Shown: positions 15,971 to 23,020 of the stretch, piece by piece
How the letters are laid out: every line of letters begins with the position of its first letter
Numbering within the stretch: the stretch's first letter is position 1
Source of the DNA: Oscillospiraceae bacterium
GTDB taxonomy: Bacteria > Bacillota > Clostridia > Oscillospirales > Ruminococcaceae
Assembly: GCA_022793675.1 (NCBI GenBank)
Contig: JAAWDH010000003.1
Span: 1 to 64,000, forward strand
Direction: 5' to 3'
Length of the DNA stretch: 64,000 bases
Program-made: the position numbers and the translations under genes
The notes under the pieces: generated by a model
The model's database searches: none
Told to the model about the DNA's origin: nothing
What the model saw: only the letters and a program-made list of their open reading frames with translations

Positions 15971-16002
15971 ACTATAGCACTTTAATGTGAACATCTTGTG
16001 AA
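15971..16002 (-). promoter_or_regulatory. Activator-type promoter with 11-bp direct repeats
   Basis: On the minus strand two TTCACA boxes (revcomp of 15986-15991 and 15997-16002) are spaced 11 bp apart. They stand 9 bases upstream of a TATAGT -10 element, and no proper -35 is present. This is the layout of PhoB/OmpR-family activation sites. Confidence 0.6.
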
Positions 16003-16032
16003 GGGACCTTCCCGAAGGATAAGGCGACGGCA

Positions 16033-16296
16033 GAGTACGGAGGGTACGGAGAGTACGAGTCGCTTTCTGAAGAAAGCTCCGCAAAGACTTTTAATCGCCA
16101 AGATACCTGTTTACCCTTAAAAAGCCGCCTACTGCGTCGATAGTTGCTGCCGATAGAAGCTGGAACCACCTGCCCGTAACCGCGGGAGAACCGGCTATGT
16201 TTATCCGCAGCAGAAATCCGGCTTGCTGGATTTCCGGCGCGAATTGTCTGCCAGCACAGCTGGCCGCGAATTGTCTGCCGGCATAGCTGGCTGCGA
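16033..16296 (+). repeat. Dispersed composite repeat, locus 3 (forward orientation)
   Basis: It starts with repeated GAGTACGGAGGGTACGGA, then CGCTTTCTGAAGAAAGC, GCAAAGACTTTTAATCGCC, GCCTACTGCGTCGATA, and the C2 module (CCCGTAACCGCGGGAGAACC, AGAAATCCGGCTTGCTGGAT). A final GCGAATTGTCTGCCGGCA segment is present twice. It is the inverted counterpart of locus 2 at 9311. Confidence 0.9.
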
Positions 16297-16309
16297 GGGA
16301 AAACTTAGC

Positions 16310-16338
16310 TTGACAAAAATGCAAAAGTCGGCTATAAT
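16310..16338 (+). promoter_or_regulatory. Consensus sigma-A promoter of the metal permease
   Basis: TTGACA, 17 bp, TATAAT. The Fur-type box at 16343-16362 overlaps the expected transcription start. Confidence 0.88.
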
Positions 16339-16342
16339 TGCA

Positions 16343-16362
16343 AATGAGAATCATTCTCAATT
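16343..16362 (+). promoter_or_regulatory. Fur-family box
   Basis: The sequence contains TGAGAATCATTCTCA, a perfect 7-1-7 dyad as in Fur/Zur/PerR sites. It begins 5 bp after the -10 element, where bound repressor would block transcription. A Fur-family regulator is encoded 1.8 kb downstream (18185-18625). Confidence 0.85.
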
Positions 16363-16387
16363 AAAGCGTTAGGAGCTTATTCTTATT

Positions 16388-17245
16388 ATGGATACCTTTG
16401 TTGATATTTTGCTGGATACACTGCTGGACACCGCCAAGGCTTTGCCGCTGCTGGCAGCCGTCTATCTGCTGGCGGGCTGGCTGGAACACCGCGCTGGCAC
16501 AGTACGGCTGCTGGCGAAGCTTCCCCATCAACTTGACGTGGTGGCGGGGGCGCTGGCAGGGTGTATCCCGCAGTGCGGCTTTTCGGCAGCGGCGGCTTCT
16601 CTCTACCAGGAAGGATTCATCGGCGGCGCAGCGCTGGTGGCGGTATTCCTGTCCACCTCTGACGAAGCACTGCCGGTGCTGCTGGGGAGCAGCGGCAACC
16701 TGAAAATGGTGGCGCTGCTGATTGCGGCAAAGCTTGCCATTGCCATTGGGATGGGGTTTCTGCTCAAGGCTTTCGTCTTCCGGCAGGAGACGCTCCGGGT
16801 GGCGGACGGTGACGCTGTCGCCCGCGCCGAACACCAGGCAGACGCCCACAGCTGCTGCGGGCAACACGGCTTCTGGAAGGAGGCGCTGCTGCGCACGCTG
16901 AAAATCGCAGCGTTTTTGGCGGCGGTGCTATTTTTCGTCAACCTGGGATTTGAACTGGTTGGCGAAGAACGACTGGGGAAGCTGCTGCTGTCAGGCAGTT
17001 TTTTGCAGCCGCTGCTCTGTACGCTGATCGGCATGATTCCCAGCTGCGGCAGCTCGGTGCTGTTAACGGAGCTTTACCTGGCCGGCGGTATTTCCTTCGG
17101 TTCAGCTGTAGCGGGGCTTTCCGCCGGCGCAGGGTTCGGCTATCTGGTGTTGCTGCGCGGGGATAAGAAAAAGGCAATTAGGGTGATTGGCTGGACTTTT
17201 GTTACAGCTCTGGCGGCAGGTTTTCTGATGACGGCGTTCTCATAA
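16388..17245 (+). CDS. Putative 10-TM heavy-metal permease (ArsP_2-like)
   Basis: 285 residues, almost wholly hydrophobic, with about 8-10 membrane helices. Two internal halves each carry a Cys motif: AGCIPQCGFSAAA near 58-70 and IGMIPSCGSSVLL near 215-227. A central loop has His/Cys residues (HSCCGQH). This inverted-repeat plan and the IPQCGFS/IPSCGSS pair are those of the putative heavy-metal exporter family related to ArsP. The Fur-type box over its promoter ties it to iron, manganese or zinc status; metal and direction are inferred, not shown. It converges with and overlaps the methyltransferase gene by 6 bases. Confidence 0.75.
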   Translation: MDTFVDILLDTLLDTAKALPLLAAVYLLAGWLEHRAGTVRLLAKLPHQLDVVAGALAGCIPQCGFSAAAASLYQEGFIGGAALVAVFLSTSDEALPVLLGSSGNLKMVALLIAAKLAIAIGMGFLLKAFVFRQETLRVADGDAVARAEHQADAHSCCGQHGFWKEALLRTLKIAAFLAAVLFFVNLGFELVGEERLGKLLLSGSFLQPLLCTLIGMIPSCGSSVLLTELYLAGGISFGSAVAGLSAGAGFGYLVLLRGDKKKAIRVIGWTFVTALAAGFLMTAFS

Positions 17246-18154
17246 GGCAAAGTCCAGCTGCAAAAGCCGCTTTTCGCCCGGCAGTAGCTCGGCCTGTTCG
17301 TTTATAAGCCGGTAACCGGCTTCTGCCAGCGCCTTCGTCAAAGCGGCGGGCGGTATTGCCTGATGGACAACATCAAGCCCATCGAAAATGTGAAGATAAG
17401 GCGAAGCCGAAACAAACCCCTTCTCCCCTTCCCCTACAGCGTCCAGCTGAATGCCGCAAGAGACATATTTCGGGGCAACCTGCTTCACCAGTTCTGTAAA
17501 CCGTCCGCAGCCGATATATTCCACCAGCAAATTGGCAATCAGCAGCTCGGCGTGAGGCAGGCTGACCTCACCCCGCAAATCGGCGCAGATACAGTATAGC
17601 GTTCCGGAAAGCGCCGGATAACGCTGCCGGCACGCTGCCAGATAGCTGGCGTTAACATCCACGCCATAGAGGCGCTTTATCCGCTTAGGGTCGGCATGGC
17701 GCAGCCCGTTCCCGCCGGCAATGCCAAAGATCATCACCGTTTCGGCCCCAAAGGCAAGCTGCCGCTCGGCCATCCGCTCCAGCGCCTGCTGCTGCCTGAC
17801 CGCCTCATCGCACATATGGGCCTCATAATCCGATAAGGCGATGCCGACCCAAGGGTTTGGCTTCAGCTCGCCTTGGTAAAAGCAATCGGCCCACGCCGCT
17901 TCAAACTCCGCTTTGCTTATTGGACAGGCATAAAACCCTTCCCCCCAGACAGCAGCGTTCAGCTCCTCCGCCGTCGGGATCGGCACGATTTCGATGGCGT
18001 CTGCGTATAAATCAGGGATATTCCGGCGGTGCCGGTCGGCAAAAATATCGATAGAACGGGCTGCCAGCCGTTCATTGGCGGCGTCTACCTCGTAAAGGAT
18101 GACAGCTGGTTCGGAAGCTGTCGCATCCAGCCAGAAAAGTTTTAGATACTCCAT
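17240..18154 (-). CDS. DUF6881-like domain fused to a methyltransferase-like domain
   Basis: 304 residues. Residues 1-95 (MEYLKLFWLDATASEPAVIL, the SIDIFADR strand, a EEL segment and SKAEFEAAWA) resemble the small DUF6881 domain, usually a stand-alone protein. Residues ~125-230 form a class I methyltransferase-like Rossmann core with the SAM loop IFGIAGGNGLRH, the acidic turn GVDVNASYL and ADLRGE. The fusion may couple a binding module to methyl transfer on an unknown target. RBS GAGGAAAA before the ATG. It is divergent from the fur gene with only 30 bases between the starts, so the promoters must overlap coding sequence. Confidence 0.7.
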   Translation of the reverse strand: MEYLKLFWLDATASEPAVILYEVDAANERLAARSIDIFADRHRRNIPDLYADAIEIVPIPTAEELNAAVWGEGFYACPISKAEFEAAWADCFYQGELKPNPWVGIALSDYEAHMCDEAVRQQQALERMAERQLAFGAETVMIFGIAGGNGLRHADPKRIKRLYGVDVNASYLAACRQRYPALSGTLYCICADLRGEVSLPHAELLIANLLVEYIGCGRFTELVKQVAPKYVSCGIQLDAVGEGEKGFVSASPYLHIFDGLDVVHQAIPPAALTKALAEAGYRLINEQAELLPGEKRLLQLDFAL

Positions 18155-18184
18155 AATTTTCCTCTCTTAAAGAAGGTTTTAGTA

Positions 18185-18625
18185 ATGAAAGAACAGCAGC
18201 CAAGCAGCCAGCTTTTGAAAAAAGCTGGACTGAAGGTAACCCGGCAGCGCACCGCCATCCTGGACATCCTGTTGGCAGCGGACAGCAGCCTGACCGCCGA
18301 TGAACTCTATCTAATGCTGAAAAAGCAAGGCCACCGGCTGGGCCTGTCCACCGTTTACCGCACCCTGTCCTTGCTGGAGGAGTATGGGCTGATCCCCCGC
18401 GTGGGGCTGCCCGGCAGCAGCCAGCGTTTCTTCCCCAAAGCCGCCGGACACCGCCACCACCTGATCTGCACCCAATGCCGGGCCAGCGTCGAGCTGGACC
18501 GCTGCCCGCTGGGGGAATTTTCGACGGAAATGGGCGACCGTTACGGCTTTGCCATTACCGGGCACGCCCTCGAAATTTTCGGGCTTTGCCCAAAATGCCA
18601 AGAAAAGGGGCGGGAAGATGTTTGA
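18185..18625 (+). CDS. Fur-family metalloregulator
   Basis: 146 residues. The winged helix (GLKVTRQRTAILDIL; STVYRTLSLLEEYGLI) is followed by the metal region with HRHHLICTQC. The first CxxC is CTQC and the second is CPKC near the C-terminus, forming the structural zinc site. Members sense Fe, Zn, Mn or peroxide. The RBS is AAGAAGG. It is the likely reader of the Fur box at 16343. It overlaps the Qnr-like gene by 8 bases, so the two are co-translated. Confidence 0.93.
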   Translation: MKEQQPSSQLLKKAGLKVTRQRTAILDILLAADSSLTADELYLMLKKQGHRLGLSTVYRTLSLLEEYGLIPRVGLPGSSQRFFPKAAGHRHHLICTQCRASVELDRCPLGEFSTEMGDRYGFAITGHALEIFGLCPKCQEKGREDV

Positions 18626-19220
18626 AAAGGATTTTTATCAAAATGTTGACTTTACCAGCGCGGAAATCCTCGAAGAGCGCCTTTGCGGGATGCGGTTCTT
18701 AGGCTGCTGCTTCCGCGACGCCGATTTTGCTGCCATTGCGCTTTCAGGCTGCCAGTTCGAGGATTGCTGCTTCGACGGCGCTTCTTTCAGCGGGGCCAAA
18801 GCCCAGAACACCGCCTTCCTCAATTGCAGCTTTGAGATGGCCGATTGCATGGGCATGGCCTTTGCCGACTGTAAATTGACCGGCAGTTGTTTCCTCTATA
18901 CCCGTTTCCTCAACGCCGAAATCGGCCCCGGCGATTGGTCCTATACCACCCTTACCGAGGCAAAATTTGCCGGCTGGCAAATCGAAGGGGTTAGCTTCAA
19001 GGGCGCGGACCTAACCCGCGCCGATTTTTCACGCGCTACCCTCCGCCGCTGCGACTTCAGCGAAGCCAACCTAACTAAGACTACTTTCCAAAACGCGGAT
19101 CTGCGCGAAAGCGTCATGCACGGCAGCAACCTGCTGGAAGCCGACCTCCACGGCGCGAAAATCGACCTGGAGCTTGCCGTAACGATAGCGGAAACATTGG
19201 GCGCAAGATACCTGCCGTAA
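18618..19220 (+). CDS. Pentapeptide-repeat protein (Qnr-like)
   Basis: 200 residues from the ATG at 18618, overlapping fur by 8 bases. Nearly the whole chain is A(D/N)LxX-type pentapeptides (FRDADFAAIALSGCQF; GADLTRADFSRATLRRCDF; EANLTKTTFQNADL), which fold as a right-handed beta-helix. The centre has a break (GPGDWSY), and the end DLHGAKIDLELAVTIAETLG resembles the C-terminal cap of Qnr proteins. Length fits Qnr (~215). Qnr proteins mimic DNA and protect topoisomerase II from quinolones. A distant member with another role is equally possible. Confidence 0.8.
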   Translation: MFEKDFYQNVDFTSAEILEERLCGMRFLGCCFRDADFAAIALSGCQFEDCCFDGASFSGAKAQNTAFLNCSFEMADCMGMAFADCKLTGSCFLYTRFLNAEIGPGDWSYTTLTEAKFAGWQIEGVSFKGADLTRADFSRATLRRCDFSEANLTKTTFQNADLRESVMHGSNLLEADLHGAKIDLELAVTIAETLGARYLP

Positions 19221-19280
19221 AAGCGCGGGTTTCGCACAGCCAGGCTTGCTTCAAAAGCGGTTTTGTACTCTTCCGTAACC

Positions 19281-19309
19281 ATTATATAGAAAAACAGCGG
19301 GACAGTCAA
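19281..19309 (-). promoter_or_regulatory. Strong antisense promoter, no gene on its strand
   Basis: On the minus strand TTGACT, 17 bp, TATAAT. It points leftwards into the 3' end of the Qnr-like gene. No minus-strand coding region with a ribosome site follows. It may produce an antisense RNA against the fur/Qnr-like transcript. Confidence 0.55.
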
Positions 19310-19332
19310 GTGCTTTTTATGCAAATAGCGTC

Positions 19333-19361
19333 TTGCGCCGCTTTGGCGTTCATGATACAAT
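19333..19361 (+). promoter_or_regulatory. Sigma-A promoter of hflX
   Basis: TTGCGC, 17 bp, TACAAT. It gives a leader of about 90 bases before the small ORF at 19458 and about 165 bases before hflX. Confidence 0.65.
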
Positions 19362-19457
19362 AAGGATAGGTTTTTGCCTTCCAAAACCGGGACGACAGAT
19401 TGCTGTGCAAAAAAACGGAAGGTGCTGCACGGCTTTAACAAAAAGGAGATTACGATC

Positions 19458-19586
19458 ATGCGCGTGATGTATAAAATTTACGACAAAAAATCTTATTTGA
19501 ATTTGACCCCTACCGCCCGAAAAGGAGTACTATATGAACGAAATGAAAAACGCCAGCCGCCAGAAGGCGGTGCTTGCCGGGATTGA
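19458..19586 (+). CDS. Candidate 42-aa leader peptide of hflX
   Basis: It starts with ATG 9 bases after AAGGAG and is rich in basic and aromatic residues (MRVMYKIYDKKSYLNLTPTA). It runs through the hflX ribosome site and overlaps the first 53 bases of hflX in another frame. Ribosomes translating it would cover the hflX start region. hflX genes in other Firmicutes are induced by ribosome-targeting antibiotics through leader ORFs, so a regulatory role is plausible. Sequence conservation is unknown. Confidence 0.42.
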   Translation: MRVMYKIYDKKSYLNLTPTARKGVLYERNEKRQPPEGGACRD

Positions 19587-20790
19587 TACCGGCGTTTATG
19601 ACCTTTTCCAGTCCTTGGAAGAACTTGCGGAGCTGGCCGACACGGCCGGCGCGGACATCGTGGGCCGTTTCACCCAAAACCGCGAGAGTGAGGACAACGC
19701 CACCTTTATTGGCGGCGGCAAGCTGCGGGAAATCCGCGATTTCTGCCAACAGAGCAGCGTCGACCTGCTGATTTTTGACGGGGAGCTGAGCGGCTCCCAG
19801 CTCCGCAACATCGAAGACATCACAAATGTACAGGTCGTCGACCGTACGATGCTGATTCTAGACATCTTTGCCCAACGCGCTGTGTCCAGCGAGGGCAAGC
19901 TACAGGTGGAACTCGCCCAGCAGAAATACCTGCTGCCTAGGCTTACCGGCCTGGGAACAGCCCTTTCCCGCCAAGGCGGCGGCATCGGCACCCGCGGCCC
20001 CGGCGAAACCAAACTGGAGAGCGACCGGCGGCACATCCGGCGGCGGATCACGGCACTGGAAGAGGAACTGGAAAAACTTGGCAGAAGGCGGAAGCTGATG
20101 CGGCGTCAGCGGGAAAAAAACGAGACGCCGGTCATCGCCATTGTCGGCTACACCAACGTCGGCAAATCCACCCTTTTGAACCTGCTGACCGATTCGGACA
20201 TTTATGTGAAGGACCAGCTTTTCGCGACGCTTGACCCAACTGCTAGGGAGCTGACCCTGCCCGACGGCCAACGGGCCGTCATAATTGACACAGTCGGGCT
20301 GGTGCAGCGGCTGCCCCACCAGCTGGTAGAGGCTTTCAAGTCTACCCTTGAAGTGGCAGCCAGCGCCGACGTCATCCTGAATGTCTGCGACTGCTGCAGC
20401 GCCAACGCCCGGCAGCAGCTGGAGGTCACTGGGAAACTGCTGGACGAGCTGGGCTGCGGCGGCATCCCCGTTGTTACCGTCTACAACAAAATCGACCTGC
20501 TGCCTGTCTCCGCCCCCCTGCCTGACAGCGCCGACGGCAGCCGGGTGGTGCATATCTCGGCTAAGGAGCAGGTTGGCATCAACCGGCTTTTGGCGGCTAT
20601 TTGCAGCTGCCTTGCCGAATCAATCGAGGAACTAACGCTGCGGATCCCTTACAGCGAAGGGGCGCTCCCCGATTTCATCCGCCGCAAGGGCCGGGTGTTG
20701 GAAGAACGGTTTGAGGAAGACGGCGTTGCCATCCGGGCGCTGCTGCATAAGCGCTACAAGCATCAGGTCGCCCCCTATGTCAGTCGATAA
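19534..20790 (+). CDS. hflX: GTPase HflX
   Basis: 418 residues. The N-terminal HflX domain (residues 1-190) includes FIGGGKLREI, the GTRGPGETKLE glycine-rich segment and a coiled-coil linker. The GTPase domain follows: G1 GYTNVGKST near 204-212, G3 DTVGLVQRLPHQLVEAF, and G4 YNKIDLL. HflX binds the 50S E-site region, splits stalled or stress-damaged 70S ribosomes and can confer macrolide/lincosamide tolerance. The start has AAAGGAG 6 bases upstream. See the leader ORF at 19458. A hairpin with a T run ends it at 20820-20857. Confidence 0.95.
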   Translation: MNEMKNASRQKAVLAGIDTGVYDLFQSLEELAELADTAGADIVGRFTQNRESEDNATFIGGGKLREIRDFCQQSSVDLLIFDGELSGSQLRNIEDITNVQVVDRTMLILDIFAQRAVSSEGKLQVELAQQKYLLPRLTGLGTALSRQGGGIGTRGPGETKLESDRRHIRRRITALEEELEKLGRRRKLMRRQREKNETPVIAIVGYTNVGKSTLLNLLTDSDIYVKDQLFATLDPTARELTLPDGQRAVIIDTVGLVQRLPHQLVEAFKSTLEVAASADVILNVCDCCSANARQQLEVTGKLLDELGCGGIPVVTVYNKIDLLPVSAPLPDSADGSRVVHISAKEQVGINRLLAAICSCLAESIEELTLRIPYSEGALPDFIRRKGRVLEERFEEDGVAIRALLHKRYKHQVAPYVSR

Positions 20791-20819
20791 ATCCATATCC
20801 CTTTAAATTATGATACAGA

Positions 20820-20857
20820 GCGGCAGTTGGCCCAAACGCGGCAGCTGCCGCCCTTTT
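20820..20857 (+). terminator. Terminator of hflX
   Basis: Stem GCGGCAG/CTGCCGC, with an inner perfect palindrome, followed by CCCTTTTGATTTT. It is 30 bases past the hflX stop. Confidence 0.65.
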
Positions 20858-20878
20858 GATTTTACGCTGGAAGACACC

Positions 20879-20931
20879 AAATCCCTCCGCCCGGCATAGG
20901 CTGGTAAAAGCAAACCGGACTGGAGGGATTT
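20879..20931 (+). promoter_or_regulatory. Hairpin that hides the ribosome site of the YtaF-like gene
   Basis: AAATCCCTCC (20879-20888) pairs perfectly with GGAGGGATTT (20922-20931). The GGAGGG is the only ribosome site of the gene starting at 20936, and the stem is followed by a T run. It could act as a terminator, a translation switch, or both. No known riboswitch class was recognised in the loop. Confidence 0.6.
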
Positions 20932-20935
20932 TTTG

Positions 20936-21562
20936 ATGCTCTCGATTCTGCTGTTGCTGCCAGCGCTGGCAGCCGATACGCTGGCGGCTGTGGTGGCCTG
21001 CGCCGCCAAAGGGATCGCAATCCCTTTGCGTTCCAGGCTAGTGATGGCGTTGGTAGGGAGCGTTTTTTTGCTGGCTGCCATGCTGGGGGGCGCAGGGATT
21101 GGCCGGATCCTGCCTGAAAATGTCTGTAAAGCAATCTCCTTTACAGTGTTGTTTTTGTTGGGGATCAGCAGCCTTTTTCGCACATTCCTGCAAAATACGC
21201 TAAAAAAGCTCAAAAACAGGCCCAAAAAGATGCAGTTTAACCTGTTAGGCCTTTCTTTCCTGTTGTCGATCTGCGCCGACGAGACAGTGGCGGACGCGGA
21301 CGGCTCCAATACCTTAAACGGCGCTGAAGCGGCGGCGCTGGCGGCCTCGCTGTCGCTGGATTCGCTGGCGGCGGGGCTGGCGGGCGGATTTTCGGCCGGC
21401 TGGGCGTTTGTCGCAGCGGCGGCCTGCCTGCCGTTACAGGTCGGCGTGATCGGGCTGGGCGTTTTCCTTGGACGGGCGGCGGCGGAGAAATTCCCCCAAA
21501 GCCTGCCGGAACTGGCAGGCGGGTTTTTGCTGATCCTGCTGGCCTTTCTGCGGATTTTGTAA
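20936..21562 (+). CDS. ytaF: YtaF/MntP-like membrane protein
   Basis: 208 residues with about six membrane helices in two related halves. The second half has the signature DADGSNTLNGAEAAAL then SLSLDSLAAGLAGG, as in Bacillus YtaF (DADxSG...LSLDxxxAG). The first half has an ADTLAAVVACAAKGIAIP counterpart. YtaF belongs to the MntP manganese-efflux superfamily and is made during sporulation in Bacillus. Transport activity is not proven for it. The ATG at 20936 stands 8 bases after GGAGGG, which is locked in the hairpin at 20879-20931. It converges tail to tail with the DUF4375 gene (5-base gap). Confidence 0.8.
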   Translation: MLSILLLLPALAADTLAAVVACAAKGIAIPLRSRLVMALVGSVFLLAAMLGGAGIGRILPENVCKAISFTVLFLLGISSLFRTFLQNTLKKLKNRPKKMQFNLLGLSFLLSICADETVADADGSNTLNGAEAAALAASLSLDSLAAGLAGGFSAGWAFVAAAACLPLQVGVIGLGVFLGRAAAEKFPQSLPELAGGFLLILLAFLRIL

Positions 21563-21567
21563 AACTG

Positions 21568-22080
21568 TTAGACAAAATCAGCCGCGTGGGCATGGGCGTA
21601 ACGATAAATCAGAAGGTTCAAGTTGCCGTCTGGATAAGCGGAAAGTCCATGTTCAATTGCATCCAGTTTGTCCCAAATTTCCGGCGTCAGCTGCTCGAAA
21701 GAAGTATCCTCGCCGCTTAGAAGTTCCTCTGGCAGCAGCGCCATCATCCGCTCAATCAGGCCGGCATATTTCGGCGCGCCAATTTCCTTGAAGGCAGCGA
21801 CAATCTGCGACGCATATTTGGCATAGGGGCTTTCAAAAAGGCTGATTCCCCCGTCGGCTTCGTCCATTTCCCAGAACATATTGCAGAGCCAAAGGGTTCG
21901 CTTAGGGCTTGGGGGCGCGTCTAGGGCATCAAAGGCCCCGCTCTCCCGCCAGAGGATCTCACCGAGGAGCCAGGCAAAATCGTGCGGGTCCTCCAGCGCG
22001 AAAAGCGCCGCTATATCCCGCTCGTCGCGGATGCGTTCCAGCTCGGCCCATTCCCGGAGGAGCTGTTTTTTGGATTTCAT
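21568..22080 (-). CDS. DUF4375 (DMP19-like) protein
   Basis: 170 residues. An N-terminal charged helix (SKKQLLREWAELERIRDE), then the core LWLCNMFWEMDEADGGISLF, followed by SPYAKYASQIVAAFKEIGA. This is the DUF4375/DMP19 pattern, where an FxxSPYA-like turn and an IGA helix recur. Homologues are often scattered among polymorphic-toxin immunity genes; the biochemical role is unknown. It starts within the GrpB stop (TGATG overlap), so the two are co-translated. Confidence 0.72.
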   Translation of the reverse strand: MKSKKQLLREWAELERIRDERDIAALFALEDPHDFAWLLGEILWRESGAFDALDAPPSPKRTLWLCNMFWEMDEADGGISLFESPYAKYASQIVAAFKEIGAPKYAGLIERMMALLPEELLSGEDTSFEQLTPEIWDKLDAIEHGLSAYPDGNLNLLIYRYAHAHAADFV

Positions 22081-22619
22081 CAGGATTTTTCCTCCATTTT
22101 CTGGAAAATTGATTGGATAAAGGCGGCCTTGCCCTTTGTATACGAGGCCCGGTCGTCAGGGTGAGCCACTGCTAACGAACGCTTCAGTCCCTCATACGCC
22201 GCCGCTTCCTCAGGGTGGCTGTTCAGATAGTCGCGAAAACCGACCAGCTGGTTAAAGCCTGGATTGTCAGGGCCGTAGCAGTGGATGTGCTGCAACGAAA
22301 TCTCCTCTCCCGACGCCTCATCCCGCCTGCGCAGGACAAAAAGGTGACGATTTTCATCATCGGGCCGAGAGCCGCAGTAGTCATAGCCCTTATCGGTCAG
22401 CGCCTTGGCGTCCAGCTCCCCAATCGCCGAAAAACGGACGGCAACGTCTAAAACTGGCTTGGCGCAAATGGCGGGAATCGCCGTGCTGCCCACCCATTGG
22501 ACATCCAAAAGCTGGCCTGGAAAAACGTTGTAAAGCATTTCTTTTACTTCCAAAAATTCCCGCTCCCAGCTGGGGTCATGGGCCATCAGCTGGACAGCAT
22601 AACGGGATACACCTTGCAT
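22080..22619 (-). CDS. GrpB/UPF0157 nucleotidyltransferase-fold protein
   Basis: 179 residues. VQLMAHDPSWEREFLEVKE, VQWVGSTAIPAICAKPVLDV (nucleotidyltransferase-like GS motif), then HLFVLRRRD and FRDYLNSHPEEAAAYEGLKR are the family blocks. GrpB proteins share the nucleotidyltransferase fold; some are fused to dephospho-CoA kinase. The substrate is unknown. Start ATG with AAAGGAG upstream. First gene of a two-gene unit with the DUF4375 gene. Confidence 0.9.
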   Translation of the reverse strand: MQGVSRYAVQLMAHDPSWEREFLEVKEMLYNVFPGQLLDVQWVGSTAIPAICAKPVLDVAVRFSAIGELDAKALTDKGYDYCGSRPDDENRHLFVLRRRDEASGEEISLQHIHCYGPDNPGFNQLVGFRDYLNSHPEEAAAYEGLKRSLAVAHPDDRASYTKGKAAFIQSIFQKMEEKS

Positions 22620-22634
22620 CTTTAGTTCTCCTTT

Positions 22635-22730
22635 CGACGCAGTAGAACGTCCTTATGGGGCCGTCAGGTACCCTGGCGATTAAAAGTTTTGCGGAGCTTT
22701 TTCAAAAGCGACCCGTACTCTTTCGTAACC
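22635..22730 (-). repeat. Dispersed composite repeat, locus 4 (short form, reverse)
   Basis: On the minus strand it reads GTACGGGTCGC, GCTCCGCAAAACTTTTAATC, GCCAGGGTACC, then the CTACTGCGTCG core. It lacks any long 3' module. It lies directly between the GrpB start and the Smr gene stop. Confidence 0.85.
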
Positions 22731-23017
22731 TAAACCTTTTCCTTTAAGTAATAGATGGTCACGCCGGGATTCATCGTCACGCAGCGCCGGGCGATGCGCT
22801 TGCTGCGCACCTCGGTGCGCACCACCTCCAGCAGCACGCTGCCCCGGTGGTAGCCGTGGATAATCTCGATTTGGCGCACCTCGCTGCCGCAGCTGACTAA
22901 CAGCCGTTCCAGGTATTTCTTAGCGTCGGCAGCGTTCATGTCATGTATGTCCACCTTCAGCACCCCCGGCAGGTCAAGTGGCGCTGGAGGCTTTCGGGGC
23001 TTCCGGGTTTTGGGCAT
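22730..23017 (-). CDS. Smr-domain protein
   Basis: 95 residues: a basic N-terminus (PKTRKPRKPPAPLDLPGVL) and then an Smr core, LKVDIHDMNAADAKKYLERL and IEIIHGYHRGSVLLEVVR. The latter is the HGxxxG-type loop seen in MutS2 and stand-alone Smr proteins. Smr domains bind or nick nucleic acids; stand-alone ones are linked to RNA cleavage at collided ribosomes. It follows the topoisomerase gene after 3 bases, so it is co-transcribed. Its stop lies at the edge of repeat locus 4. Confidence 0.75.
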   Translation of the reverse strand: MPKTRKPRKPPAPLDLPGVLKVDIHDMNAADAKKYLERLLVSCGSEVRQIEIIHGYHRGSVLLEVVRTEVRSKRIARRCVTMNPGVTIYYLKEKV

Positions 23018-23020
23018 GGC

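Noticed and set aside
18941..19459. 172-codon minus-strand frame downstream of the antisense promoter
   Set aside because: It begins upstream of the promoter, lacks a ribosome site and is Arg/Ser-rich shadow sequence; the promoter is more likely to give a non-coding RNA.
20791..20935. yybP-ykoY manganese riboswitch before the YtaF/MntP-like gene
   Set aside because: The leader lacks the conserved internal-loop sequences of that class; only simple hairpins are visible.
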